From Paenibacillus sp. Soil787 (GTDB lineage: Bacteria; Bacillota; Bacilli; Paenibacillales; NBRC-103111): a DNA stretch of 64,000 nucleotides. The DNA lies in contig NZ_LMSP01000047.1 of the NCBI RefSeq assembly GCF_001429545.1, forward strand, positions 1,829 through 65,828, read 5' to 3'. The position numbers and the translations under genes were made by a program. The notes under the pieces were generated by a model. It saw only the letters and a list, made by a program, of their open reading frames with translations, had not been told where the DNA came from and ran no database searches. Shown here piece after piece: positions 29,879 to 37,756 of the stretch (positions are counted from its first letter, which is position 1; each line of letters begins with the position of its first letter).

Positions 29879-31849
29879 ATGCCGAAGTTCCTTTTAAAGC
29901 GGTGGCACGGTCAACATATCGTGTGGATTTTCGTCCTACTTATCATTTTGACAGCCATTATTTATATGTTCAAATGGTGGTTGGGCCTTACAGCCTTCCT
30001 GTTCTGCGGTGTATTGGCCTACTTTACGCTGCAAGCGGAGACTGCTTTTCGCAGAGAGTTAAATACGTACATCGGAACGATTACACATCGGGTGAAAAAA
30101 GCGGGCAATGAAGTGATGAGCGGCCTTCCCATCGGAATTATTTTATATAATGAAGAGAAGCGCATCGAGTGGCACAACCCTTTTGTGGCAAAAATGCTTG
30201 AGAAGGATTCAGTCATTGGCGAGTCGCTATTTGAATTCTTCCCTGATTTGAAAAACAAAAAGGACAAAAGCGACAAAAGTGACAAGCTGGAGCTGTCCAT
30301 TGGAAAGTTTATATATCAAGTATGGATTCGGCCCGAGGAGCGGCTGCTTTATTTCCGCGAAATAACGGAGCAGGCGATTTTGGCGAAGAAGTATGAAGAT
30401 GAGAAAACGGCGATCGGTATCGTGATGATGGATAATCTAGATGAGTCGACGCAAGGTCTCGATGATCAGACGCGCAGTATTATGCTGGCTAAGGTGACTG
30501 GCGAGATTACGGAATGGGCTCAGAAGTACCAGCTATATTTGCGACGGACGTCGTCGGATCGTTTCCTCATTCTGATGGATCAGAAGGCTTTGCGCCAACT
30601 GGAACAAACGCGTTTTGAAATCCTGGACGAAGTGCGGGATTTGACGATTGAAAATAAGCTTCCTTTGACGCTTAGTATTGGGATCGCTTCAGGAGCTGAG
30701 CAGCTCATGGAGCTTGGTCAAATGGCACAGATGGGACTTGACATGTCACTCGGCCGCGGCGGCGACCAGGTAACGGTCAAAGTCGGGCAGCGACTTTCCT
30801 TCTATGGCGGAAGAACGAATGCGGTTGAGAAGCGTACGCGGGTTCGAGCTAGGGTCATTTCTCACGCTTTGCGGGATCTAATGAAGGATAGCGATAAAGT
30901 GATCATCATGGGCCATCGGTTCCCGGATATGGATTCCGTTGGTGCAGCGGTTGGTGTCTTGAAGGCTGTACAGGTTGTTGGCAAAGAAGGCTACATTGTA
31001 CTGGAGGGCGTCAATCCCTCGATTCAGAAGGTGATGGAGACGATTGCTGCCGATGAGCGGCTGCATCGTTGGTTTATTACGCCGGAGCAGGCAATGCAGA
31101 TTACGACACAGCGATCTCTGGCGGTTGTTGTGGACACACATAAGGCGTCCATGGTGGCTGAGCCTAAGCTGCTGCAGCAGACACATAGGGTCGTGGTGGT
31201 CGATCACCATCGCCGTAGTGAGGAGTTCATTCATGATGCGACGCTCGTCTATATGGAGCCGTATGCGTCCTCAACGTGTGAGCTTGTGACGGAGCTGCTG
31301 CAATATATCAATGAAAAGCTAACCATGGAAGTGTTGGAAGCAACGATGCTGCTAGCTGGGATCGTGGTGGATACGAAGAGTTTCAGCCTCCGTACAGGAG
31401 CAAGAACCTTCGAGGCGGCATCCTATTTGCGCCGAAATGGTGCAGATTCCGCCTTAATCCAGCGATTGCTGAAGGAAGATCTCGATTCGTATATCGAGAG
31501 AGCAGAAGTTATTAAACTTACAGAAACGATTTACGAGCATATCGCATTGGCAGTTGCTGAGCCAAATCGCAAATATTCTCAGTTGATGATTGCGCAAGTA
31601 GCTGATACATTGTTGAATATGACGAATATTATGGCATCCTTTGTCATCGCCGAACGACCGGACGGATTAATCGGGATTAGCGCAAGATCGCTGGGACAGA
31701 TGAATGTTCAGATCGTTATGGAACGTCTGGGCGGAGGCGGGCATTTAACGAATGCAGCCACGCAGATCGATGGCACCTTAGAGGAAGCAACGAAGCGATT
31801 GAAGAAAGTATTAGAGGAAATGCAGGAAGAGGAGGGACTTTTCGAATGA
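29879..31849 (+). CDS. gdpP: Cyclic-di-AMP phosphodiesterase GdpP (YybT)
   Basis: GdpP hydrolyses c-di-AMP to 5'-pApA and so affects potassium homeostasis and beta-lactam tolerance. The 656 residues contain two N-terminal membrane helices, a degenerate PAS domain, a degenerate GGDEF domain (about 170-300), and DHH/DHHA1 domains with [13 protein letters not shown] around His346, VVVDHHRR at about 440-446 and [10 protein letters not shown] ending near 626. All metal-binding motifs look intact. It overlaps rplI by four bases. Confidence 0.96.
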   Translation: MPKFLLKRWHGQHIVWIFVLLIILTAIIYMFKWWLGLTAFLFCGVLAYFTLQAETAFRRELNTYIGTITHRVKKAGNEVMSGLPIGIILYNEEKRIEWHNPFVAKMLEKDSVIGESLFEFFPDLKNKKDKSDKSDKLELSIGKFIYQVWIRPEERLLYFREITEQAILAKKYEDEKTAIGIVMMDNLDESTQGLDDQTRSIMLAKVTGEITEWAQKYQLYLRRTSSDRFLILMDQKALRQLEQTRFEILDEVRDLTIENKLPLTLSIGIASGAEQLMELGQMAQMGLDMSLGRGGDQVTVKVGQRLSFYGGRTNAVEKRTRVRARVISHALRDLMKDSDKVIIMGHRFPDMDSVGAAVGVLKAVQVVGKEGYIVLEGVNPSIQKVMETIAADERLHRWFITPEQAMQITTQRSLAVVVDTHKASMVAEPKLLQQTHRVVVVDHHRRSEEFIHDATLVYMEPYASSTCELVTELLQYINEKLTMEVLEATMLLAGIVVDTKSFSLRTGARTFEAASYLRRNGADSALIQRLLKEDLDSYIERAEVIKLTETIYEHIALAVAEPNRKYSQLMIAQVADTLLNMTNIMASFVIAERPDGLIGISARSLGQMNVQIVMERLGGGGHLTNAATQIDGTLEEATKRLKKVLEEMQEEEGLFE

Positions 31850-32295
31850 AAGTAATTTTACTAAAAGACGTAAAAGGCCAAGGTAAAAAGGGTGAAGTGA
31901 AAGAAGTATCTGAGGGCTACGCACAGAATTTCCTAATCGCGCAGGGGCTTGCTGCTCCAGCTACACAAGGAACTGTTAAGGTGCTTGATAACCAGAAAAA
32001 AGCAGAGCAGCGCCGCAAGGATCAAGAGAAAGCCGATGCGCAGGCACTCGGTGAGAAGCTTGGTGAAATGACCGTTCAAATCAAGGCGAAAGCCGGTGAA
32101 GGCGGACGTCTATTCGGAGCCATCCCTAGCAAGCAAATCGCAGAGATTCTAGAGAAGCAGTACAAGATTGTAATCGATAAGCGCAAAATCGTGCTGGAAG
32201 ATCCAATTCGTACGCTTGGTGTAACGAAGGTTGCTGTGAAACTGCATAGTGAAGTAACGGCTAGCTTGAACGTTCACGTGACGGAAGAGAAATAA
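31846..32295 (+). CDS. rplI: 50S ribosomal protein L9
   Basis: The 149-residue protein opens [31 protein letters not shown], split here by motif: the N-terminal rRNA-binding domain, then a long connecting helix ([20 protein letters not shown]) and the C-terminal domain with [14 protein letters not shown]. It is translationally coupled to gdpP and normally followed by dnaB, which here is displaced by a 981-base repeat-rich gap. Confidence 0.97.
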   Translation: MKVILLKDVKGQGKKGEVKEVSEGYAQNFLIAQGLAAPATQGTVKVLDNQKKAEQRRKDQEKADAQALGEKLGEMTVQIKAKAGEGGRLFGAIPSKQIAEILEKQYKIVIDKRKIVLEDPIRTLGVTKVAVKLHSEVTASLNVHVTEEK

Positions 32296-32319
32296 AAGCT
32301 AAGCGGAGTTGCGGAACGT

Positions 32320-32452
32320 AGGAAGTGGTGTTCCGGAGCAAGGAAAGTAGTGTACCAGAGCAAGAGAAGTAGTGTTCTAGAGCAAGAGAAGTAGTGTTCT
32401 AGAGCAAGAGAAAATAGTGTAACGGATTAAGAGAAAAGCGGTACGGAGAAAG
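32320..32452 (+). repeat. 22-bp degenerate tandem repeat
   Basis: Five to six consecutive units of about 22 bases resemble GAAGTAGTGTTCTAGAGCAA then GA. Two central copies are identical; the outer copies diverge (GAAGTGGTGTTCCGGAGCAA, AAAGTAGTGTACCAGAGCAA). The array lies immediately downstream of rplI and has no coding potential in a frame that fits the unit length. Confidence 0.85.
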
Positions 32453-32458
32453 AACATG

Positions 32459-32495
32459 GATAAGGTAAGAGTCCCTTGGAGGGGCTCTTATCTAT
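32459..32495 (+). terminator. Hairpin downstream of rplI
   Basis: GATAAG.TAAGAG.CCC pairs with GGGG.CTCTTATC around TTGGA. The T-tail is poor (TATTGT), so termination efficiency is uncertain. Confidence 0.6.
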
Positions 32496-32611
32496 TGTGC
32501 GGGAATAACGATTCGGGGTAATTCTCGAGTTGATTCGAGGAGAGCTTTATTTGATGTTTGAAAGTTTATGAGTTTAGTGAGCGTAAAAGAGTTTAAGAGA
32601 TATTAGAGATT

Positions 32612-32688
32612 AGAGTAAAGAGTAAAGAGTAGAGAGTAGAGAGTAGAGAGTAGAGAGTAGAGAGTAGAGAGTAAAGAGTAAAGAGTAA
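32612..32688. repeat. 7-bp microsatellite, 11 copies
   Basis: Eleven uninterrupted copies of AGAGTAR: two AGAGTAA, six AGAGTAG, then three AGAGTAA. It is intergenic, between rplI and dnaB. The symmetric order of variants suggests expansion by slippage from the middle. Confidence 0.95.
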
Positions 32689-32820
32689 CGCAATGCGGGT
32701 AAGGTGAAATCTGTTGGCATGGCAAGCTGAACCTCTAGATCCTACTAATTGTTTGAAGTGCTTTGAAATGATAGATTTACTGGTTGCACCACTTGTAAGC
32801 ACGTACTAGGTGCCACTAAT

Positions 32821-33017
32821 GTAACTTTGATGTAAAAAGTGCAGCAAATTCGATCTATATCAGCCATTTTCAAGGGACTTCATGCAAAAAGTGCAGCTAA
32901 TTGTTCGAACATGAACAAATGAAGTCCGAAGTGAGAATAATTGATGTACGAAATGCATCAATTATCCTTAAAATGTGAAATAAACGGTAATTTGATGCAC
33001 TTTTTGCATGTAGTTAC
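32821..33017. repeat. 197-bp element with terminal inverted repeats
   Basis: The left end GTAACTTTGATGTAAAAAGT then GCAGCAAATT (32821-32850) matches the reverse complement of the right end (32989-33017), GTAACTACATGCAAAAAGTG then CATCAAATT. The shared motif ATGnAAAAAGTGCAnCnAATT appears twice more inside (near 32881-32902 and, degenerate, at 32943-32964). No ORF of note is inside. It looks like a MITE or similar non-autonomous element; no clear target-site duplication is seen. Confidence 0.7.
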
Positions 33018-33276
33018 TTTAGCTCATAAGTTGCTGAATGGATGGATATTAGCAAAAAAGATAGAGTACTTGGAGTAGCTAACTGTGCCTTGTTCCGAGA
33101 ACGGAGAATGGGTAACACTTCCTCAATATGCAAATGAGTAAAACAGTAAAAAAATTCCAATGGACCAGGGTATTTCCAGAAATTCACTTCACCTTCATAG
33201 GTCATGTTCTAACTTATGAAGTTACTGAATTAAGAAAAATAAACTAACTTACGAAAAGAAAGGCGGGTACAGCAGC

Positions 33277-34641
33277 ATGAGCGGAGATAATATGTTTATG
33301 GATCGTGTACCCCCACAAAATATAGAAGCCGAGCAAGCCGTACTCGGTGCTATTTTGATTCACGGCGAAGCCTTGATTACCGCCATGGAGCGGATATCAA
33401 GCGACGACTTCTATCGTGGTACACATCAACGCATCTTCGAGGCGATCGTAGAACTCGCAGAAGAGCAGGAGCCTGTCGACCTGATCACGCTTACGTCGCG
33501 GCTGCAAAACAAGCAGCAGCTTGAAGAGATCGGCGGCGTGACGTATCTTTCTGAGTTGGCTAACGCGGTGCCAACAGCGGCAAACATTGACTACTACGCA
33601 GCTATCGTCGAGGAGAAGTCGATGTTGCGCCGCCTTATCCGCACGGCGACCCAAATCGTCTCTAATGGCTATGCCAATGAGGACGATGTTGGGTCGATGC
33701 TCAGCGAAGCGGAGGCGAAGATCCTTGAGATCTCGCAGCGCCGCAGCTCAAGCGGCTTCGTGGTCATTCGCGATGTGCTCATGGAAGTATTCGAGAAAGT
33801 CGAGCAGCTTTACTCGAATAAGGGAGGGTCAACGGGGATTCCTTCGGGCTTCATTGACCTCGATAAGATGACGTCCGGCTTCCAGCGCTCGGACCTTGTC
33901 ATCTTGGCCGCCCGTCCTTCGGTCGGTAAGACCGCGTTCGCGCTGAACGTTGCGCAGAACGTAGGCGTGCGGGCCAAAGAGACCGTCGCCATCTTCTCCC
34001 TGGAGATGGGCGCGGCGCAGCTCGTACAGCGTATGATCTGTGCCGAAGCCAACGTCGACGCGAACCGCATGCGGACGGGTTATCTTGAGGGCGACGACTG
34101 GGAGAAGCTGACGATGGCAATTGGCGCATTGTCCGAAGCGAACATCTATATCGATGATTCACCATCGATTACGGTTGCGGACATCCGCGCGAAGTGCCGT
34201 CGTCTGCAGCAGGAGAAGGGGCTCGGCATGATCCTCATCGACTACCTGCAGCTGATTGCCGGCCGCGGCAAAGGCGATAACCGCCAGCAGGAGGTCTCTG
34301 AGATCTCCCGTACGCTGAAGCAAATTGCGCGTGAGCTCAACGTTCCGGTCATCGCGCTCTCACAGCTGAGCCGGGGTGTAGAGCAGCGGCAAGACAAGCG
34401 TCCGATGATGTCTGACCTTAGGGAATCGGGATCGATCGAGCAAGATGCCGACATCGTAGCGTTCCTCTACCGGGACGATTACTACGATAAGGAATCCGAG
34501 AAGAAGAACATTATCGAGATTATTATTGCTAAGCAGCGGAACGGTCCTGTAGGAACCGTAGAGCTAGCCTTTTTGAAGCAATTTAATAAGTTCGTGAATA
34601 TGGATCGAAGTCATCAGGAAGCAGCAGCCGCGCAGTATTGA
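33277..34641 (+). CDS. dnaB: Replicative DNA helicase
   Basis: The 454-residue hexameric helicase (called DnaC in B. subtilis) unwinds DNA at the fork. It has the N-terminal primase-interacting domain (VPPQNIEAEQAVLGAIL) and the RecA-like motor with Walker A ARPSVGKTAFALN at about 210-222, Walker B LGMILIDYLQLI and the arginine finger region. The ATG lies 12 bases after a GAAAGG site. Codon use in 33420-34450 is visibly more GC-rich than in flanking genes. Confidence 0.97.
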   Translation: MSGDNMFMDRVPPQNIEAEQAVLGAILIHGEALITAMERISSDDFYRGTHQRIFEAIVELAEEQEPVDLITLTSRLQNKQQLEEIGGVTYLSELANAVPTAANIDYYAAIVEEKSMLRRLIRTATQIVSNGYANEDDVGSMLSEAEAKILEISQRRSSSGFVVIRDVLMEVFEKVEQLYSNKGGSTGIPSGFIDLDKMTSGFQRSDLVILAARPSVGKTAFALNVAQNVGVRAKETVAIFSLEMGAAQLVQRMICAEANVDANRMRTGYLEGDDWEKLTMAIGALSEANIYIDDSPSITVADIRAKCRRLQQEKGLGMILIDYLQLIAGRGKGDNRQQEVSEISRTLKQIARELNVPVIALSQLSRGVEQRQDKRPMMSDLRESGSIEQDADIVAFLYRDDYYDKESEKKNIIEIIIAKQRNGPVGTVELAFLKQFNKFVNMDRSHQEAAAAQY

Positions 34642-34658
34642 CGGCTGCTTTTTTTTAT
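34621..34658 (+). terminator. Rho-independent terminator overlapping the dnaB stop
   Basis: A perfect 8-bp stem AGCAGCCG/CGGCTGCT (34623-34649) encloses the dnaB stop codon and runs into eight T residues. Confidence 0.9.
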
Positions 34659-34689
34659 TTTTACAGGGCTAACGGATTAGTATGCGCAA

Positions 34690-34731
34690 TATCCGAACGA
34701 TTATACAGGCACCTGTGTAATCGTTCGTTTT
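34690..34731. promoter_or_regulatory. Candidate PurR operator (paired PurBoxes) of purA
   Basis: TCCGAACGATTA and its near-exact inverse TAATCGTTCG frame a 34-base palindrome at 34694-34727. Each arm contains the CGAAC core of the Bacillus PurR PurBox in inverted orientation with about 24 bases between the cores, close to the known spacing. It ends four to eight bases before the -35 hexamer TTGACT of the purA promoter. The same DNA could also form a terminator hairpin followed by TTTTTC, but dnaB already has one. Confidence 0.6.
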
Positions 34732-34734
34732 TCA

Positions 34735-34763
34735 TTGACTTTGCTCAGGGGGACTGCTACACT
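34735..34763 (+). promoter_or_regulatory. Probable sigma-A promoter of purA
   Basis: TTGACT (34735-34740) and TACACT (34758-34763) are separated by 17 bases. A start near 34770 would give a leader of about 310 bases. A second weaker -10 (TATAAT near 34998-35003) lies closer to the gene. Confidence 0.6.
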
Positions 34764-34767
34764 AGAG

Positions 34768-34965
34768 ACGGTGAAAAAACCTTGGTCGAATGCCTGCTTA
34801 TCGCAAGGCAATTTCGAAATAAGGTCGTTTTTCATGCCGTAAGGTAGGTTCCCTTCCTGCAGATGACTGCCGAAGAAACCTGGATGTTCCTTTGCGGTGA
34901 GTAAGCCCTCTGAACCAGTTCGCCAAGTGTGTAGCGGTATAAGAGGTATTTGCATCGCCAGAGGG
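34768..34965 (+). ncRNA. Candidate structured leader RNA of purA
   Basis: Three successive hairpins can be drawn by eye. A long one at 34768-34840 has ACGG.TGAAAAA.CCTT and TCGAA.TGCCT pairing with AGGCA.TTCGA and AAGG.TTTTTCAT.CCGT. A second at 34846-34881 pairs AGGTT.CTTC..GCAG with CTGC.GAAG.AACCT, and a third pairs CCCTCTG at 34906 with CAGAGGG at 34959. I do not recognise a known riboswitch class. It could be a leader, an attenuator or an independent small RNA. Confidence 0.45.
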
Positions 34966-35082
34966 AAAGTATGATGGACGCTAGACGCTTTAGCGCTATA
35001 ATGAAGTCCAACTTCTCTCTGTGGTACTAAAGCCATAACGGCTCATTATGGGTGATTCGTCACCGTACGGAGGTAAGTGCAT

Positions 35083-36369
35083 ATGTCAACGGTTGTTGTT
35101 GTCGGTACGCAATGGGGAGATGAAGGGAAAGGGAAAATCACGGATTTCTTAGCGGAATCTGCTGAGGTCGTTGCTCGTTATCAAGGTGGTAACAATGCAG
35201 GCCATACGATCATTATTAGCGGGAAGAAATATAAGCTAACGATGATTCCTTCTGGTATTTTTTACAAAGATAAAGCTTGTGTAATCGGGAATGGCATGGT
35301 TATTAACCCGGCTGCGCTCATTGAAGAAATTAACTACATTCATGATAATGGGTTTACGACGACGAACCTCAACATCAGTGACCGCGCGCATGTGATTATG
35401 CCGTATCATTTGTTGCTCGATGGTCTGGAAGAAGATCGTAAAGGTGATAGCAAAATTGGTACGACCCGCAAAGGGATCGGACCTTGTTATATGGATAAAG
35501 CAGCTCGTAACGGTATTCGGATCGCTGATTTGATGGATGCGGAAGAGTTTGAATTGAAGCTTAGACGCATCGTTGCTGAGAAAAATGTTGTGATTGAGCA
35601 AGTATACGGTTCGAAAGGTCTTGATGTAGAGCCAATTCTTAAAGAATACCTCGAATACGCGGAAGTGATTCGTCCATATGTTACCGATACGTCGGTTGTA
35701 TTAAACGAATACATTGATCAAGGCCGCAGAGTGCTGTTCGAAGGCGCGCAAGGTGTTATGTTGGATATCGACCAAGGCACATACCCGTATGTTACTTCCT
35801 CGAATCCAACCGCAGGCGGCGTGTGTATTGGTTCAGGCGTAGGCCCAACGAAAATCCACAACATCATTGGTGTGGCCAAAGCGTACACGACTAGAGTCGG
35901 CGATGGCCCGTTCCCAACGGAGCTGGACAATGAAGTCGGTGCTTGGATTCGTGAAAAAGGCTTTGAATACGGTACTGTTACTGGTCGTCCACGTCGTGTA
36001 GGCTGGTTCGACAGCGTTGTTGTTCGTCATGCAAGACGCGTTAGCGGAATCACGGGATTGTCTCTTAACTCCATTGACGTTCTACAAGGTCTTGAGACTG
36101 TAAAAATTTGCACAGGCTACATGTACCGCGGCGAGTTAATTGAGCACTACCCAGCTAGCCTGAAAGCTATCTCCGAGTGCGTAGCTGTATATGAAGAGCT
36201 TCCAGGTTGGACAGAAGACGTATCCGGCGCACGTTCGCTGAGCGATCTGCCTGAGAATGCCAGACATTATGTAGAGCGTGTTTCCCAGTTGACTGGTATT
36301 CCAATCGCGATCTTCTCCGTAGGTCGTAATCGTGAGCAAACGAACTTGGTTCGTCCAATCTACGCATAA
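35083..36369 (+). CDS. purA: Adenylosuccinate synthetase
   Basis: PurA makes adenylosuccinate from IMP, aspartate and GTP, the first step from IMP to AMP. The 428-residue protein shows the P-loop [11 protein letters not shown] near the N-terminus, [24 protein letters not shown] and [13 protein letters not shown]. The start is ATG at 35083 with GGAGG nine bases upstream; an in-frame GTG six bases earlier is too close to that site. Regulation by PurR and possibly by the long leader is inferred from the upstream sequence. Confidence 0.97.
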   Translation: MSTVVVVGTQWGDEGKGKITDFLAESAEVVARYQGGNNAGHTIIISGKKYKLTMIPSGIFYKDKACVIGNGMVINPAALIEEINYIHDNGFTTTNLNISDRAHVIMPYHLLLDGLEEDRKGDSKIGTTRKGIGPCYMDKAARNGIRIADLMDAEEFELKLRRIVAEKNVVIEQVYGSKGLDVEPILKEYLEYAEVIRPYVTDTSVVLNEYIDQGRRVLFEGAQGVMLDIDQGTYPYVTSSNPTAGGVCIGSGVGPTKIHNIIGVAKAYTTRVGDGPFPTELDNEVGAWIREKGFEYGTVTGRPRRVGWFDSVVVRHARRVSGITGLSLNSIDVLQGLETVKICTGYMYRGELIEHYPASLKAISECVAVYEELPGWTEDVSGARSLSDLPENARHYVERVSQLTGIPIAIFSVGRNREQTNLVRPIYA

Positions 36370-36415
36370 TCATAATCAAATGAAGCGTAATGTTCGCTTT
36401 TTCATGAATAATTTA

Positions 36416-36459
36416 AGAAATCCTCTAGGCTGATTGCAGCTTAGAGGATTTCTTTTTTA
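36416..36459 (+). terminator. Rho-independent terminator after purA
   Basis: AAATCCTCTA and TAGAGGATTT pair as an outer stem with an inner CTG.TTGCAG stem, followed by CTTTTTTA. A smaller AAGCG/CGCTT hairpin with five T residues lies between it and the stop. Confidence 0.85.
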
Positions 36460-36510
36460 TCAAAAAGGGATTTAATGGAGATGATTTCGTCAATACTGGG
36501 AAGGAGGAAT

Positions 36511-36531
36511 ATGATTATGCGCCAGGAGTGA
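36511..36531 (+). CDS. Six-codon leader ORF coupled to the next gene
   Basis: ATGATTATGCGCCAGGAG then TGA encodes MIMRQE. A perfect AAGGAGG ribosome site precedes it, better than the site for the following gene. Its stop TGA overlaps a GTG codon (GTGA) that opens the next reading frame. This could be a translational-coupling leader, or the relic of a frameshifted start. Confidence 0.35.
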   Translation: MIMRQE

Positions 36532-36539
36532 TAGCGAGA

Positions 36540-37202
36540 ATGAAATTAATAGCATGGTTAAGCAAGATCGTCATTGGAACAGTCCTAATTACATCGATAA
36601 CGATGTTTACGACATGGTATGTTGTAAACATGTACGTAGAGGATATATTTCGACAATATCAGATCCCAGCCTTGGGTAAAAAGGTTCAATTTAACGAATT
36701 TGCTGCAAGATTGGCGGGGGAGCTGAATATAGTTATGCGTAGAGACGGGGGGAAGCAAGCTGCCCCAACTGAAAGCCCTGCACCTACGAAGCCTGTTCCT
36801 AGTCTCAACCCGTCTGGAAGCCTATCTAACCCTAGTTCAAACGATCAACTTCCCACAAGTGGAGTTAGTTCGATTGACGGCGGAGATGCTTCCCAAGGAG
36901 CCAAGGATGATGCCATAGCCGTTATGGGAAGAGCGAGAAGTGAAGCGAACGATCAGAAAAAGGAACTCGTCATGTCGACGGAGGATTTTGCCAAAAAGAA
37001 AGAAGCACTGTCCAGCGACGATAAGATGAAAATATTTTCTCTAGTTGTTGCCAAGCTGCCGCAAAGTGACGTGCAGAATCTATCCGTTTTGCTCGAAGAT
37101 GGGATTACGACAGAGGAGTTAAAGCAAGTTAATGACACGCTTAAAAAGTACTTAAGTGAGAAGGAATTGAAGCAGCTTACAGATATCCTAAGCAAATATT
37201 AG
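36540..37202 (+). CDS. Membrane-anchored protein with Pro/Ser linker, unknown function
   Basis: From the ATG at 36540 (the GTG at 36528 is an alternative) the 220-residue protein has one N-terminal membrane helix (IAWLSKIVIGTVLITSITMF), a short outer domain, a low-complexity linker rich in Pro, Ser, Thr and Ala (about residues 70-110) and a charged helical C-terminal domain ending LSEKELKQLTDILSKY. I recognise no family. It resembles unnamed Paenibacillus proteins found after purA. Most of it should be outside the cytoplasm. Confidence 0.72.
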   Translation: MKLIAWLSKIVIGTVLITSITMFTTWYVVNMYVEDIFRQYQIPALGKKVQFNEFAARLAGELNIVMRRDGGKQAAPTESPAPTKPVPSLNPSGSLSNPSSNDQLPTSGVSSIDGGDASQGAKDDAIAVMGRARSEANDQKKELVMSTEDFAKKKEALSSDDKMKIFSLVVAKLPQSDVQNLSVLLEDGITTEELKQVNDTLKKYLSEKELKQLTDILSKY

Positions 37203-37223
37203 TCTTTTTCTTATTTGGATGTA

Positions 37224-37484
37224 TTAGTGGAGTTGTCCGCCGTATTTGATAATCGTATCCTCAGCTTGGCGATAGCGTGACTTCTCAACACTTACTGTGA
37301 GTGCAAAGGAGGGCTCAGCAGCATAGCTGTCTACGGATTGAATGAAGTTATCAGCATGTTGATCGGAATTAGGCACAAAGCCATTATCGAATTTGATATC
37401 CAGCACACCTTGCAGTTTAAGTACTTCAGCCGCTTGCTCTAAATTATCCCTATTTTGGAATGTAGCCGCCAAATTAATTTCCAT
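37224..37484 (-). CDS. Small conserved-looking protein, unknown function
   Basis: The 86-residue acidic protein (MEINLAATFQNRDNLEQAAE, then VLKLQGVLDIKF) has alternating beta and helical segments ending VSVEKSRYRQAEDTIIKYGG, compatible with a small ferredoxin-like or ACT-like fold. A GGGG-type ribosome site precedes the ATG. I do not recognise the family. It is transcribed against both neighbours. Confidence 0.65.
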   Translation of the reverse strand: MEINLAATFQNRDNLEQAAEVLKLQGVLDIKFDNGFVPNSDQHADNFIQSVDSYAAEPSFALTVSVEKSRYRQAEDTIIKYGGQLH

Positions 37485-37756
37485 CGAGGATGTCCCCTTT
37501 CAATTTTTCATGCAAATTCGTCAATCCTTGTAGCCGCGCGCAAAATCTCTTGGATTTTCATACAAAAAAATGAATTTTTAGCGCCTTCTTTTGGTGATGG
37601 ACACGAATCTATCACATGGATTTCGAGTATTTTGTTGAAATAGGCAGAGAAAGTGTGTTAAATTTAACAAAAGGAAGACATCCTTTATGGATATTATGTC
37701 TAATCAAGGTTTATTTATGTATCTACGGATGCAAAACCGTTCAAAGGGAGAAGATC

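Noticed and set aside
32593-32802. Minus-strand ORF with Leu-Tyr-Ser-Leu repeats
   Set aside because: The repeats are produced by the 7-bp microsatellite read in frame; no start signals.
33014-33205. 63-codon minus-strand ORF between rplI and dnaB
   Set aside because: No Shine-Dalgarno sequence, and it overlaps repeat-derived sequence. At most a degraded fragment.
34768-34965. Identification of the purA leader as 6S RNA, SRP RNA or a known riboswitch
   Set aside because: None of the conserved motifs of these RNAs could be matched by eye, and the predicted shape (three separate hairpins) does not fit 6S RNA.
34701-35036. 111-codon minus-strand ORF upstream of purA
   Set aside because: It covers the purA promoter and the hairpin-rich leader, has no ribosome site, and its composition is not protein-like.
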